Source of the DNA: Nitrospira_E sp052156535
GTDB lineage: Bacteria > Nitrospirota > Nitrospiria > Nitrospirales > UBA8639
DNA: 64,000 nucleotides
Direction of reading: 5' to 3'
Assembly: GCF_052156535.1 (NCBI RefSeq)
Contig: NZ_JBQKUP010000041.1
Coordinates: forward strand, 1 to 64,000
Positions within the stretch are counted from its first letter, which is position 1. Every line of letters begins with the position of its first letter. The translations under genes and the position numbers were made by a program. The notes under the pieces are model-generated. The model worked only from the letters and a program-made list of their open reading frames with translations. It did not search any database and had not been told where the DNA came from. Of the stretch, positions 14,309 to 23,018 are shown in pieces.

Positions 14309-15256
14309 CTAGTAAATTCCAATTCCAATGTCATCAATCTGATAGATACCCAAGCTACCGTGACTGGCTTGAATTTTCACTTCGGTAATATGACCCGTCC
14401 AATCCGATAAATCCCAATTACCAGTGGGAAGTTCATCCCAGCAGTACCAAATCCCTGGAGAAGTCGTCCCACCAGGTCCATTAGATTCCCAAGGGCTCTC
14501 AATTTCTTGCATTGGTTTGTAACACAACTGTATGGCCTGGTCGCTTTCAACTCTGATCCGGTTGAGTTGAAAAAGTTTCTTGTCATTGATTCCGCCATCC
14601 GTCACAAAGATGTGCGTCGGCCTATGACCCTCATGGGGGTGGAGGGTTCGGGGTTCTTCCCGTGGATCAATTTCTTGGCAGGTACCATCATCCTGGATAA
14701 TGCCCCACTCACTAAAGCTTCCTGGACAAGTCGTAATATGTGGATTTTCGTAGCCTAAATGAAAATGGCTCATGCTCAGGGGTGTCCAGATGGGACGGAC
14801 TTCGACATACATGAGCCCATTACAGGCTTGGTGCCACCAGGGGGTAAAGGCAAAGGTATCTTCGGCATATGGATGGGTACTGAACCCCAAGAGATCTAAG
14901 GCATCGTAATCTGAGAAATCGACTAGACATTCTTCTGCCAAGCTCGTATTAGTCGGTATTCGCAAGGTGTCCAAAGGCGAAACCGACGTGTCACTCCGCG
15001 TCCGTGAGATATTGGCCGTTGGAAATGTGGAGGGCTTCGTCAAGGTAGGCAAAGAGGGCCCTCGATACCCAAATGCTTTTATGACATTTTTGCCTTTAGG
15101 TTGTGCTACTAAAACCATCCGATCAGCTTTTTGGGAGACGTTAAACGTGGTTTGACCCCAACCGGCCATGGGTAACATTAAAGCGATACCCCATGTTCCA
15201 ACTCGAAGCATGACCTTAGCAAAACCTTTCTTGAGTATTTTCCCCCTCATTCTCAT
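14309..15256 (-). CDS. Secreted hypothetical protein
   Basis: Encodes 315 residues. GGAGAAAGAAG precedes the ATG. A basic start and hydrophobic stretch (MLRVGTWGIALMLPMAGWG) form a Sec signal peptide with a likely cut near residue 34. The mature part has six or more Cys and many aromatic residues; the end (WDLSDWTGHITEVKIQASHG, then IYQIDDIGIGIY) looks like the strand pattern of a jelly-roll carbohydrate-binding-type domain. No catalytic motif recognised. It stands alone between two dead IS elements. Confidence 0.7.
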   Translation of the reverse strand: MRMRGKILKKGFAKVMLRVGTWGIALMLPMAGWGQTTFNVSQKADRMVLVAQPKGKNVIKAFGYRGPSLPTLTKPSTFPTANISRTRSDTSVSPLDTLRIPTNTSLAEECLVDFSDYDALDLLGFSTHPYAEDTFAFTPWWHQACNGLMYVEVRPIWTPLSMSHFHLGYENPHITTCPGSFSEWGIIQDDGTCQEIDPREEPRTLHPHEGHRPTHIFVTDGGINDKKLFQLNRIRVESDQAIQLCYKPMQEIESPWESNGPGGTTSPGIWYCWDELPTGNWDLSDWTGHITEVKIQASHGSLGIYQIDDIGIGIY

Positions 15257-15591
15257 CTTCTTTCTCCAATGTTCTCAGTTATCACCGTAGGCTTGGTCCC
15301 ATCGAGGTATTCCATATTTCCCTGATGGATTTCTAATTCATTAGTGCCAAAAAGCAATTCATATGCCATTGGAGCTTAGTGTCCATTAACCTGGAAATTT
15401 ATGAAGATTTAAGTGTGAGACGGGTAGGGAGAGTTCATCCCAGGAATGTCCCCAGACGTTTAAGGAAGGTATGACTGTATCCAAACCGATACGATGTATA
15501 TCTGATCGAGTCAAATTCTCGGATGTTTTAAGATGATCACCATAAAAAAGCCATATTTTAAAAAAGGTAATTAGGGCGTTTCGTAACCAAA
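15257..15591. other. Intergenic, likely promoter and IS flank
   Basis: 335 bases, AT-rich towards the right. Nothing convincing apart from the upstream region of the secreted protein. The left end of the IS1595-like element should lie here but its inverted repeat could not be identified. Confidence 0.4.
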
Positions 15592-16426
15592 GTGTGCGAG
15601 AAAGGGCGCATAGCTACAGGACGAAATACGGTTTTTAGTTGTGCGGCCAACTTTTTGCGTAGTCGCAAGTGTATTGTTTGCGAATTGTTCAAAATCCTGC
15701 ATATGAGTCTGGGCTATGTGAAATGCCAAATCTGTGGCAAGAGCAACAGTCTCAGTCGCCTCCGTCGGGAGGTCACGATCTTGCAGGGCTTTTATCAATT
15801 CCAACCGGCTTACCGTCTAAGTCGGGATCTGGAGGTCGACGTTAAATTGGTCACCAGTGTGTACAAACGTCTGCGAGAAGCCCTATACCATCTGGCCGAA
15901 TTGGAAGGGGGAAACTCAAGGGAGCGATCGAGCTGGATGAGGCCTACGTTGGCGGTCGGCGGAAAGGCAAACGGGGCCGAGCCGCGGTGGGCAAACGTGT
16001 CGTCTTTGGGCTCTTGGAGCGGGACCACCACGTCTACACCAAAGTCGTGGAATCGGGCAGTGCGGAAGAACTCATGCGGCATATCCAAGCCAAAAACCGG
16101 AAAGGCTCAATCTACTACACCGATGCCTTTCGGGGCTATCAGTCCTTGAAACCCTATGGCAAACATCATACGATCAATCATTCAAAAATCTTTGTGAGCC
16201 GTCGACGGGTGAAGAACCACATTAATGGGATTGAGGGATTCTGGAGTAAGGCCAAACATATTTTGTCTCACTATCAGGGCGTAGCCAAATTCCATTTTCC
16301 GATGTATCTGAAAAAATCGAATGCCGATTTCATCACCGAACGGAGAATTTGGTGTCTTCGGCCTATCGTTCTCTTTGGTCTGCTTGCGGCCGATTTTCTT
16401 TATCACAAAATCGGTTTGAATTTTGA
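15592..16426 (+). pseudogene. IS1595 (ISXO2-like) transposase with two frame disruptions
   Basis: Segment one (to 15912) holds a CxxC knuckle (CQICGKS) and helical region. Segment two, shifted -1, holds the DDE core start IELDEAYVGGRRKGKRG, YYTDAFRGYQSL and HINGIEGFWSKAKHIL. Segment three, shifted -1 again at the A6 run 16311-16316, gives ECRFHHRTENL and a stop at 16424. The first junction is the heptamer GGGAAAC (15909-15915) exactly in phase for -1 slippage. The second is not a proper slippery site and looks like a lost A. Most likely an inactivated copy; homopolymer sequencing error is possible. Confidence 0.75.
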
Positions 16427-16736
16427 CCTATTGTTGCTTACCCACCCTCGTGTTCGAGGTGAGAGTTGTCGATGGCTTGAGTTTGGCTCTGGTTGTCCCC
16501 CGTACTAAATTCCTAGGCCCTCCCATATCCACGACTGGAAATAGCCCGTATCCCCCGTCCTTTTTTGGAATTCCCTGAGTCGTTCTTTTTTTTGTGTGTA
16601 GGTTGTTTAAGAAGATCACTGATACCTACCTCTAGTCTTAACGAGTAATTGTTAGGCCTATCCGGAAAAGATTGAATATAGCTCTACGCATTAAAAATTC
16701 CCATTTTGGTGCTTTACGAATTAAGAGGTAGATTAT

Positions 16737-17081
16737 ATGCTCCAAGTCTGCGAAAAACTGAATCACCAATCCACCGTTATCATCTTCACGGGACGATTTG
16801 ATCGACAATCAACAATTGGTATCGGGGACCTGATCCTCGGCACCAAAGGTATGAGATGTCAACACATCATCCTGGATTTCATGGGAATCACCGGGATTGA
16901 CTCGGTGGGTCTCGGGCTCTTGTACCTCTGGTACCATAAACTACAGCCCCAACGCATTGGGCTAAGTATCGTGGGGCCTTCTCCTAATGTCCGAGCCGCA
17001 TTGGAAGGCTGTCACCTTTCCGACTGCATTCCGGTCTATGCGTCTGAGCACGAGGCGGTCCGACAGGAAATCTACGGTTAG
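16737..17081 (+). CDS. STAS-domain protein (SpoIIAA/RsbV-type)
   Basis: Encodes 114 residues, the length of a single STAS domain. A beta-rich start (STVIIFTGRFDRQ) is followed by the conserved phospho-acceptor region ITGIDSVGLGLLYLWYH, with Ser in the DS pair, and the strand LSIVGPSPNVRAAL. Such proteins bind anti-sigma factors or sit in signalling stacks and are switched by Ser phosphorylation. No kinase or sigma-factor gene is nearby, so its partner is elsewhere. It is one of four related genes between 12.9 and 19.8 kb. Confidence 0.85.
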   Translation: MLQVCEKLNHQSTVIIFTGRFDRQSTIGIGDLILGTKGMRCQHIILDFMGITGIDSVGLGLLYLWYHKLQPQRIGLSIVGPSPNVRAALEGCHLSDCIPVYASEHEAVRQEIYG

Positions 17082-17615
17082 AATGCCTTTGCTTCCTCCT
17101 TAAGACATCGGCATGATGCTCTGCTCTTTGAGCCTCTAATCCAGGCCCCGAGGATTAACAGGAAGCAAACTCTTCATTTGTTTTAGGAAATATGTCGTCT
17201 TAGGGCTACCTCAGGTAGGGTATTTATCTTATGTCCCGGGTTTAGTCTGTCACGAATCCGCATGGACACCTTCACAACGGCTGCAAGATGTAATAGTCAC
17301 CGAGGATGAATATCTCCAGGGAGGATGAAGTTTAGTGGAAGGTTTTGAGCATGACAAAGTGAGCGCTTTACCTTGGGCCGTAAATTTTCAGATTGTATTG
17401 TTTTCGTGTTTCTTTTCCGGTGTAAATTGGTTATGTATTTTTCAGTTTTTCGCATCAGCGTTAATTAACCATTCACCTTGCGGGCTTTCTCTCTTATCAA
17501 GAAGCCACTGACTGAATCCTTCCCAATCGGAATTTTCTAAATTTCTGTAATTTGTTTCTTTGGAAACATAAAAAACGGTTGAGGGTGTAGGTCCTACCTT
17601 GAAGTTCTGCCAGAA
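17082..17615. other. Non-coding stretch
   Basis: About 530 bases with no supportable gene or repeat. AT-rich near 17380-17480. Confidence 0.4.
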
Positions 17616-17816
17616 TTAACTAGGGGCAACAGCCAAGTCACGGTGGCAGTCGGAACACTTAGCCCCTTCTTTCGAGACCGCAACCAATCGAATGTAATGT
17701 GCACACCACAAACAGTAAAGGTATCCTGGCCCATTGAATCGAAAAGGATAGGTTGGGGAAAGCTTCCCCCAATTGACTGCTTCTACTGGACACCAGGAGA
17801 GTGCGTGAGTCAGCAT
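17616..17816 (-). CDS. Possible small Cys-rich protein
   Basis: A 66-codon frame with an AAAGGA motif 10 bases upstream. Near the C-terminus YLYCLWCAHYIRLVAVS and KCSDCHRDLAV give two CxxC knuckles, as in a small zinc ribbon. No family recognised; it could equally be a remnant. Included because of the paired CxxC spacing. Confidence 0.35.
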   Translation of the reverse strand: MLTHALSWCPVEAVNWGKLSPTYPFRFNGPGYLYCLWCAHYIRLVAVSKEGAKCSDCHRDLAVAPS

Positions 17817-17883
17817 CGCCTACAAATCCTTTCTCAATAATTGGTCTTGATGATCACCCCTCTAAATTGAGAGATGTGTTTGC

Positions 17884-17964
17884 CTAACCCCGGAACCAGT
17901 GAAGGGAGAAAACTCCCAAAAAGGCTAATACCGTTTCGATTATCCATAATGTGGTCCAGTCCAT
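17884..17964 (-). CDS. Possible 26-residue single-pass membrane peptide
   Basis: The ATG at 17964 is preceded by a near-perfect AAGGAGG (with GGAGGAACAAGGAGGACACC upstream). The peptide MDWTTLWIIETVLAFLGVFS ends in HWFRG: one hydrophobic helix with an acidic start and basic end. The size and layout resemble regulatory or subunit micro-proteins of membrane complexes, but no specific family is recognised. The strength of the ribosome-binding site is the main evidence. Confidence 0.4.
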   Translation of the reverse strand: MDWTTLWIIETVLAFLGVFSLHWFRG

Positions 17965-18521
17965 GATGGTGTCCTCCTTGTTCCTCCATTGTCTTCTTTT
18001 TGTTCTTGGTTCATGTAAAAAGCAACCTTAATGCCACACATTTCCGCGTATCCAACTGACCGGCTGTCAGGCTACTAACTAATTGTTTTATAAAAAGAAA
18101 CAGGGGAGGTTGCGAAAGGGAAGTTTCGATCTAACCATGCAGAACGAAGTATCGGATTTAATACAGACCGTATCTTATTCACACGGGGAAACTAGTTTGA
18201 TGACAAGGACGAAATTCAGGATGCCCTCCTCTTTCGGTCTCTCAAAGAAGGAGAATGAAATTAGTTAGTAGGTGTGAGAAGAGGGCCAAAACGGATGAAA
18301 CTAGGGAAGCGCAAAAAAATTCGAAAAAAAGCATTCCAGGATGTTTGTAGGAGGGGAAGTAGATTGCCGCTTTTTTTGGCTTTCCCTCAGGCTTCCCAGC
18401 TATTAGCGCGTTGACCCCAGGCCCGTCATCGCCTTTCTTGTCTGTGGGGAACCCCTATTATTCCACTGTGGTGTTACATGTGGGGGCAGGAAACTGCACT
18501 GTCCATTAGATTTCCCATAGA
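17965..18521. other. Non-coding stretch before the first MITE
   Basis: About 555 bases. A short frame at 18083-18268 has no support. Nothing else recognised. Confidence 0.4.
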
Positions 18522-18712
18522 GGGTCTGTTGAAAAAAGCCGCCAGCGGCGTTCTCGCCATTTTCCCGTGCTCACGTACTCAGCGTACGCTCCGCGCGTAA
18601 AAACGGCTGCGGCCTTGCTGGACGGACTTTTTTGAACCGATCCGGAGCCTTTGATGAGTAATCTAATCCTGGGCAAATTTGCCCTTGAACATCCTTATTA
18701 TTCAACACTCCC
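18522..18712 (+). repeat. MITE-like repeat, copy 1 (191 bp) with 5-bp target duplication
   Basis: Starts GGGTCTGTTGAA and ends TTCAACACTCCC, an imperfect terminal inverted repeat (10 of 12). It is flanked by ATAGA on both sides (18517-18521 and 18713-18717), a clear target-site duplication. No coding capacity. Related copies lie at 52591-52829 and, inverted, at 55563-55801. Confidence 0.85.
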
Positions 18713-18960
18713 ATAGAACGTTTTTACCCATTGGGTAAGGTCTGCTTGACGGATGGTAGGAGGTCGAGAGCCTAGTGGCATGCTTTGTCTTATACACACC
18801 TGTTTTTTGAAGGAAATTTTGATATGAAAAATGCGGAGCCCGGAATATTCTCAAATGTGAGCGTGGCACATCTGTTGCTGATTATCTGGTTTGAAGGATA
18901 GTAAAGTAAGGGCTATTCAATACCAAAATGTGTCACGGACAATAAAGGAGGGACAGGTGC

Positions 18961-19293
18961 ATGTTGGTACGAGCACGGTGGGAGAATGGAACGAGAATCT
19001 TGATGCTTTCTGGTCGGTTCGATAAATTTGGACGGGTCCCGGTGGAAACGGCGTTGGCGGCGGGAGAGGGGCGACCTTGCCATCGCGTCGTCATGGATTT
19101 TTCACGAGTATCGTCTATGGATAGTGCAGGCATTGGAAGACTGTTGTTGCTCTATCATTCGCTTCGAAGAAAAGGCATGGCCTTGACGGTGATCAATCCA
19201 AAGCCCTCTGTTCGGGGACTTTTGGACCTGGCGGGTTTAGCCACCATTATTCCGATTATGCAGGAAAAGCCTGAAGTCCGATCGGTTGCCTGA
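18961..19293 (+). CDS. STAS-domain protein (SpoIIAA/RsbV-type)
   Basis: Encodes 110 residues with a strong AAAGGAGGGA site. A GTRILMLSGRFDKFG strand region is followed by the phosphorylatable motif VSSMDSAGIGRLLLLYH and the strand MALTVINPKPSVRGLLDLAG. A single-domain anti-sigma antagonist or related signalling switch. The next STAS gene begins 75 bases downstream in the same direction, so they may be co-transcribed. Confidence 0.85.
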   Translation: MLVRARWENGTRILMLSGRFDKFGRVPVETALAAGEGRPCHRVVMDFSRVSSMDSAGIGRLLLLYHSLRRKGMALTVINPKPSVRGLLDLAGLATIIPIMQEKPEVRSVA

Positions 19294-19367
19294 TCCTCTG
19301 GGAATGAGAAATGAATTTTTTTTAAGTTGCCGAGGAGGAAAACCGAAATGGAAATTATCAAATCGTG

Positions 19368-19751
19368 ATGTCTACGATGCCTACCCAACCGACTCCCATG
19401 GACGATATGCATGTTATTACATTCGGGACATGCTTTGATGGGTCTGCGGAACCTGCTTTAGAGGCGGCTGTCTTACAAGTCCAGGAAATACAAGGCAAAC
19501 ACATCATTCTGAATATGGAAGCTTTGACCACCCTGAATAGTCGTGCCTTAGGCAAATTATTTCTCACCTATCATCACCTCAATCGGAAGCACATTCGACT
19601 CAGTATGGTCAATCCAAAGCCGGCAGTCCGTGAAATGTTAACATTTGTCAATTTTCCCAAGATCGTGCCTATCTATGACTCGGTTGATGCCGTGGTGGCC
19701 TTTGAGCAACGTCAGATGGAATCTTCAGCTCTTCCACAGCGACCGGGGTAA
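19368..19751 (+). CDS. STAS-domain protein behind a six-codon leader ORF
   Basis: 127 residues from ATG 19368 (GTG 19365 also in frame). The STAS core is present (MHVITFGTCFDG, LTTLNSRALGKLFLTYH, LSMVNPKPAVREML); the acceptor motif is NS instead of DS, so the Ser is retained. Unusually, the good ribosome-binding site (GAGGAGG, about 19333) serves ATG 19348, which encodes only MEIIKS before a TGA that overlaps this start (TGATG). Translation is therefore probably by coupling from the mini-ORF, or the N-terminus has been altered by a small indel. Confidence 0.8.
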   Translation: MSTMPTQPTPMDDMHVITFGTCFDGSAEPALEAAVLQVQEIQGKHIILNMEALTTLNSRALGKLFLTYHHLNRKHIRLSMVNPKPAVREMLTFVNFPKIVPIYDSVDAVVAFEQRQMESSALPQRPG

Positions 19752-20253
19752 AAAGCGGTGTGTGGTAATTAGTCAAGACGAGGGAATGAAGGCCTGAACA
19801 CTCGTTGGCCGCAAGTAGCCCTCCTTCCCCAATGGAGGTGCGGTATGTGTGGTAAAAACAGGGCAACTCACCGTCGAACGATCCATGTCCAATCTTCTCT
19901 TTCATGATGATCCGGTCATTTGGTTGTATGCTGTCCTTCATGGGATGACGAGCCAATCAAATTTCTGCTCAACCTCTAAAGCTTGGTCCTTTAAGGAAGG
20001 CACTTCATGACCAAAATCCGACAGTTCAAAAAGCGGTTTTGCAATCCCTGACGCACGACCTCCTCAAATGCCTAAAGCGGATCTCCAGCCATCTCGACAG
20101 TCGCCATAGATTTTTCTAGCATCCCGCTCCACTTCATGGGGTTGCAGTGGGCATGGCAAGGCCGTTGACCCTGCATTGACTTCCATTTTCCTCCCTTCCT
20201 AGAATCGTCACCCTGGTGATTTGTCCATTCCTCCCGGAAGGGATCTCTGGCTC
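19752..20253. other. Intergenic region upstream of the polyamine transporter
   Basis: About 500 bases with no supportable gene. It should hold the promoter of the potABCD operon, but no clear -35/-10 pair stands out. Confidence 0.4.
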
Positions 20254-21354
20254 GTGAATGAAAGCGTCGTACTCGATAAGGTTGCCAAAACTCATGGCCT
20301 CGTGCGGGCGGTGGATCATGTGTCCTTGTCTATCCAAAGCGGAGAGTTTTTTTCTATATTGGGGCCGAGCGGGTCGGGGAAAACCACCATCCTTCGATTA
20401 ATTGCCGGATTAGATCGTCCCGACGAAGGGGACATTGTTATTCAGCAACGTGTTGTCACCTTAGACCCTCCTCATAAGCGACCGGTAAATATGGTGTTTC
20501 AGCACTATGCGCTCTTCCCGCATCTGTCAGTATTTGAGAATGTGGCTTTCGGTTTACACATGAAAGGGGAACGTCAAGCCCATATCCACACGGCGGTGAG
20601 TCATATGTTAGCTCTGGTGCGTTTGCAAGGAAAGGAGAAGCGCCTTCCAGGGCAATTGTCGGGAGGGGAGCAGCAACGGGTGGCGCTCGCACGAGCCCTG
20701 GTGAATCGTCCCGTGGTCCTGCTGTTGGATGAGCCCTTGGCTGCTTTGGACCAGCAGTTACGTCAGGAGATGCAAGGAGAGCTGAAGCGGTTACAAAGGG
20801 AGGTGAAAGCGACATTTATTTGCGTGACTCATCAGCAGGATGAGGCCCTCATGCTGTCTGATCGAATTGCGGTCATGCAGGGTGGGAAGGTCTTGCAAGT
20901 GGGGACGCCGCAGGAGATCTATGATCGCCCCGTATCTTCGATGGTGGCTCAGTTTATCGGTCTTTCCAATGTCTTGTCCGGTACCATCGCCTCCTGTGAA
21001 GCTGGATGGTGTCGGGTTGATCATGAAGTCTTGGCACCCGTGAAGGTCACATGTTCACCGCATGAATTTCTCCAGGGGGCTGTCACCGTCATGGTTCGCC
21101 CAGAGCGCCTCCATGTGTCCTCTGACATGTCCCCCAACGGATATGAGAATAGACTTCCGGCGATTGTGCACCAAGTCGCTTTTTCCGGGAATGAAGTGGT
21201 GTATCATGTCCGGCTTCGAGACGAGGCGATCTGGATGGCTCGTGTGCCAATCGCCGAAGCGCAGGCCAGGCCATTGGCCGTTGGTCAGCCGGTATATGTG
21301 CAATGGCGGGCACAGGAGGGACTGGTCTTGCCCGCCCATCCGGCACCATGCTGA
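20254..21354 (+). CDS. potA: Polyamine ABC transporter ATPase PotA
   Basis: About 366 residues from GTG 20254 (AGGGA about 10 bases upstream; TTG 20221 is an alternative start). Walker A GPSGSGKTT, Q-loop FQHYALFPHL, signature LSGGEQQR and Walker B VVLLLDEPL are all present, followed by a C-terminal TOBE-type regulatory domain from about residue 245. It hydrolyses ATP to drive import of spermidine or putrescine through PotBC. It overlaps potB by 7 bases. Substrate is assigned from the operon (CUT1-like gene order with a PotD lipoprotein). Confidence 0.92.
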   Translation: MNESVVLDKVAKTHGLVRAVDHVSLSIQSGEFFSILGPSGSGKTTILRLIAGLDRPDEGDIVIQQRVVTLDPPHKRPVNMVFQHYALFPHLSVFENVAFGLHMKGERQAHIHTAVSHMLALVRLQGKEKRLPGQLSGGEQQRVALARALVNRPVVLLLDEPLAALDQQLRQEMQGELKRLQREVKATFICVTHQQDEALMLSDRIAVMQGGKVLQVGTPQEIYDRPVSSMVAQFIGLSNVLSGTIASCEAGWCRVDHEVLAPVKVTCSPHEFLQGAVTVMVRPERLHVSSDMSPNGYENRLPAIVHQVAFSGNEVVYHVRLRDEAIWMARVPIAEAQARPLAVGQPVYVQWRAQEGLVLPAHPAPC

Positions 21355-22211
21355 ACAATCGTTCCGACACACCTTCCGCTTTTCCTGTCAAACTGTCCCT
21401 CCTATCGGCAAGTCTCTTTTTAGGCCTGTTCTTTTTTCTCCCGCTGATATTGGTCTTTGGTGTAAGTCTGGCGAGTCGGGGAATGTACGGGGGAATTACC
21501 TGGATCCCCACCTGGGAAAATTATCAACGTGTCTTCGATCCGCTTGTGGGAGTGATATTTTTCCGGTCTCTTTTCTTGGCGGGATTGACGACTTTCATCT
21601 GTGCGGTCGTGGGGTTCCCATTGGCGTATTGTCTGGCCAGGGCTTCCCGGCCCTGGCAACTCATATTGCTGACTCTTGTGATGGTTCCATTTTGGACCAA
21701 TTTTTTGGTTCGCACCTATGCGTGGGTGCTAATTCTTCGAGCGGACGGTATTCTGAATGGCCTGTTGATCAGGTTGGGATTGTTAGATGAGCCACTTTCT
21801 CTATTATTCACCGATCTGTCGGTATTCGTGGGACTGGTTTATGGCTATCTGCCCTTTATGGTGCTTCCTCTGGTGGTGGCCATAGAACGTATTTCTCCGC
21901 AATTGGAGGATGCGGCGTTTGACTTATATGCGTCCATGTCCGGAATGTTTCGACATGTGCTGCTTCCTCTCAGTACTCCGGGTTTTCTGGCGGGTGGGGT
22001 GTTGGTCTTTATTCCTTCCCTCGGGGCCTTTATTACGCCCTATCTGTTGGGTGGAGGACAAAACATGATGCTGGGGACTTTCATCCAACAAGAATTCCTG
22101 GTCGCACGAGACTGGCCGTTTGGATCCGCGCTTTCTTTCGGATTAATGGGAACTGTCCTTCTCCTCTGGTTTCTGTTGGGTCGTACGTCCGTTGAGAAAG
22201 ATCCGTCATGA
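21348..22211 (+). CDS. potB: Polyamine ABC transporter permease PotB
   Basis: About 287 residues from ATG 21348, which overlaps the potA stop. Six hydrophobic segments are visible, the first at about 15-40 (LFLGLFFFLPLILVFGVSL). The EAA-type loop that docks on the ATPase reads EDAAFDLYASM. It forms the membrane channel with PotC. The overlap with potC is 4 bases (ATGA). Confidence 0.92.
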   Translation: MLNNRSDTPSAFPVKLSLLSASLFLGLFFFLPLILVFGVSLASRGMYGGITWIPTWENYQRVFDPLVGVIFFRSLFLAGLTTFICAVVGFPLAYCLARASRPWQLILLTLVMVPFWTNFLVRTYAWVLILRADGILNGLLIRLGLLDEPLSLLFTDLSVFVGLVYGYLPFMVLPLVVAIERISPQLEDAAFDLYASMSGMFRHVLLPLSTPGFLAGGVLVFIPSLGAFITPYLLGGGQNMMLGTFIQQEFLVARDWPFGSALSFGLMGTVLLLWFLLGRTSVEKDPS

Positions 22212-23005
22212 AACGGATGCCGTCCAGCTTCATTGTGATGAGCCTGCTGGTCATGGTGTTTTTATATCTGCCCGTGGTCATTCTGATCGGGCTATCCTTT
22301 AACGCCTCCACGATGGGAGTAGCGTGGAAAGGGTTCACGTTACAGTGGTATGAAAAGCTGGCGATGGACCAGGCGATTCTCGAGGCCACCGTCAATAGTG
22401 TGGTCATTGCCTTGCTCTCAACCGGAATGGCTCTCATCCTTGGAGTGGGAACCGCCATTGGTCTGGAAACCCGTCAAGGACCGGAACAATCCTGGGTCAA
22501 TATGATCCTGGTATTGCCCCTGGTCATACCGGAAATTTTATTGGGTGTGGCCTTATTGATGGTGTTTGTCTTGTGTCAGGTTCACCTGGGGTTTGGTACC
22601 ATTATTATCGGACATATGGTCTTTAATCTCCCGTTGACCATCGTCATCGTCAGGGCACGACTCCGTAAGCTGGACCCTGCTTGGGAAGACGCGGCCCGTG
22701 ATTTGGGTGCCACCTCATGGGAGGTGCTCACCCGGATTACGCTTCCCTTATTACGCCCGGCCATCTGGGGGGCAGGCCTGTTAGGCTTTACCGTATCTTT
22801 GGATGACTTTGTGGTGACATTTTTTGTGGCCGGTCCCGGTTCGACGACGTTACCACTCAAAGTGTTTTCGATGATCAGAACCGGGATGACTCCGGAGATT
22901 AATGCCTTGTCGGCGGTTATGGTGGTGGTCTCCATGCTGTGCGTGGGGTTGTCCTGGTTTGTTCAGCAGCGGTCCACACCGGCCTCGGCTGAATCTTCCT
23001 ATTGA
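22208..23005 (+). CDS. potC: Polyamine ABC transporter permease PotC
   Basis: Encodes 265 residues. Six membrane segments, starting with MSLLVMVFLYLPVVILIGLS; the EAA loop reads EDAARDLGATSWEVLTRITL. The second permease of the importer, it is translationally coupled to potB. The YLPVVILIGLSFN start is characteristic of PotC. Confidence 0.92.
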   Translation: MKRMPSSFIVMSLLVMVFLYLPVVILIGLSFNASTMGVAWKGFTLQWYEKLAMDQAILEATVNSVVIALLSTGMALILGVGTAIGLETRQGPEQSWVNMILVLPLVIPEILLGVALLMVFVLCQVHLGFGTIIIGHMVFNLPLTIVIVRARLRKLDPAWEDAARDLGATSWEVLTRITLPLLRPAIWGAGLLGFTVSLDDFVVTFFVAGPGSTTLPLKVFSMIRTGMTPEINALSAVMVVVSMLCVGLSWFVQQRSTPASAESSY

Positions 23006-23018
23006 TGAAAGACTGCAT

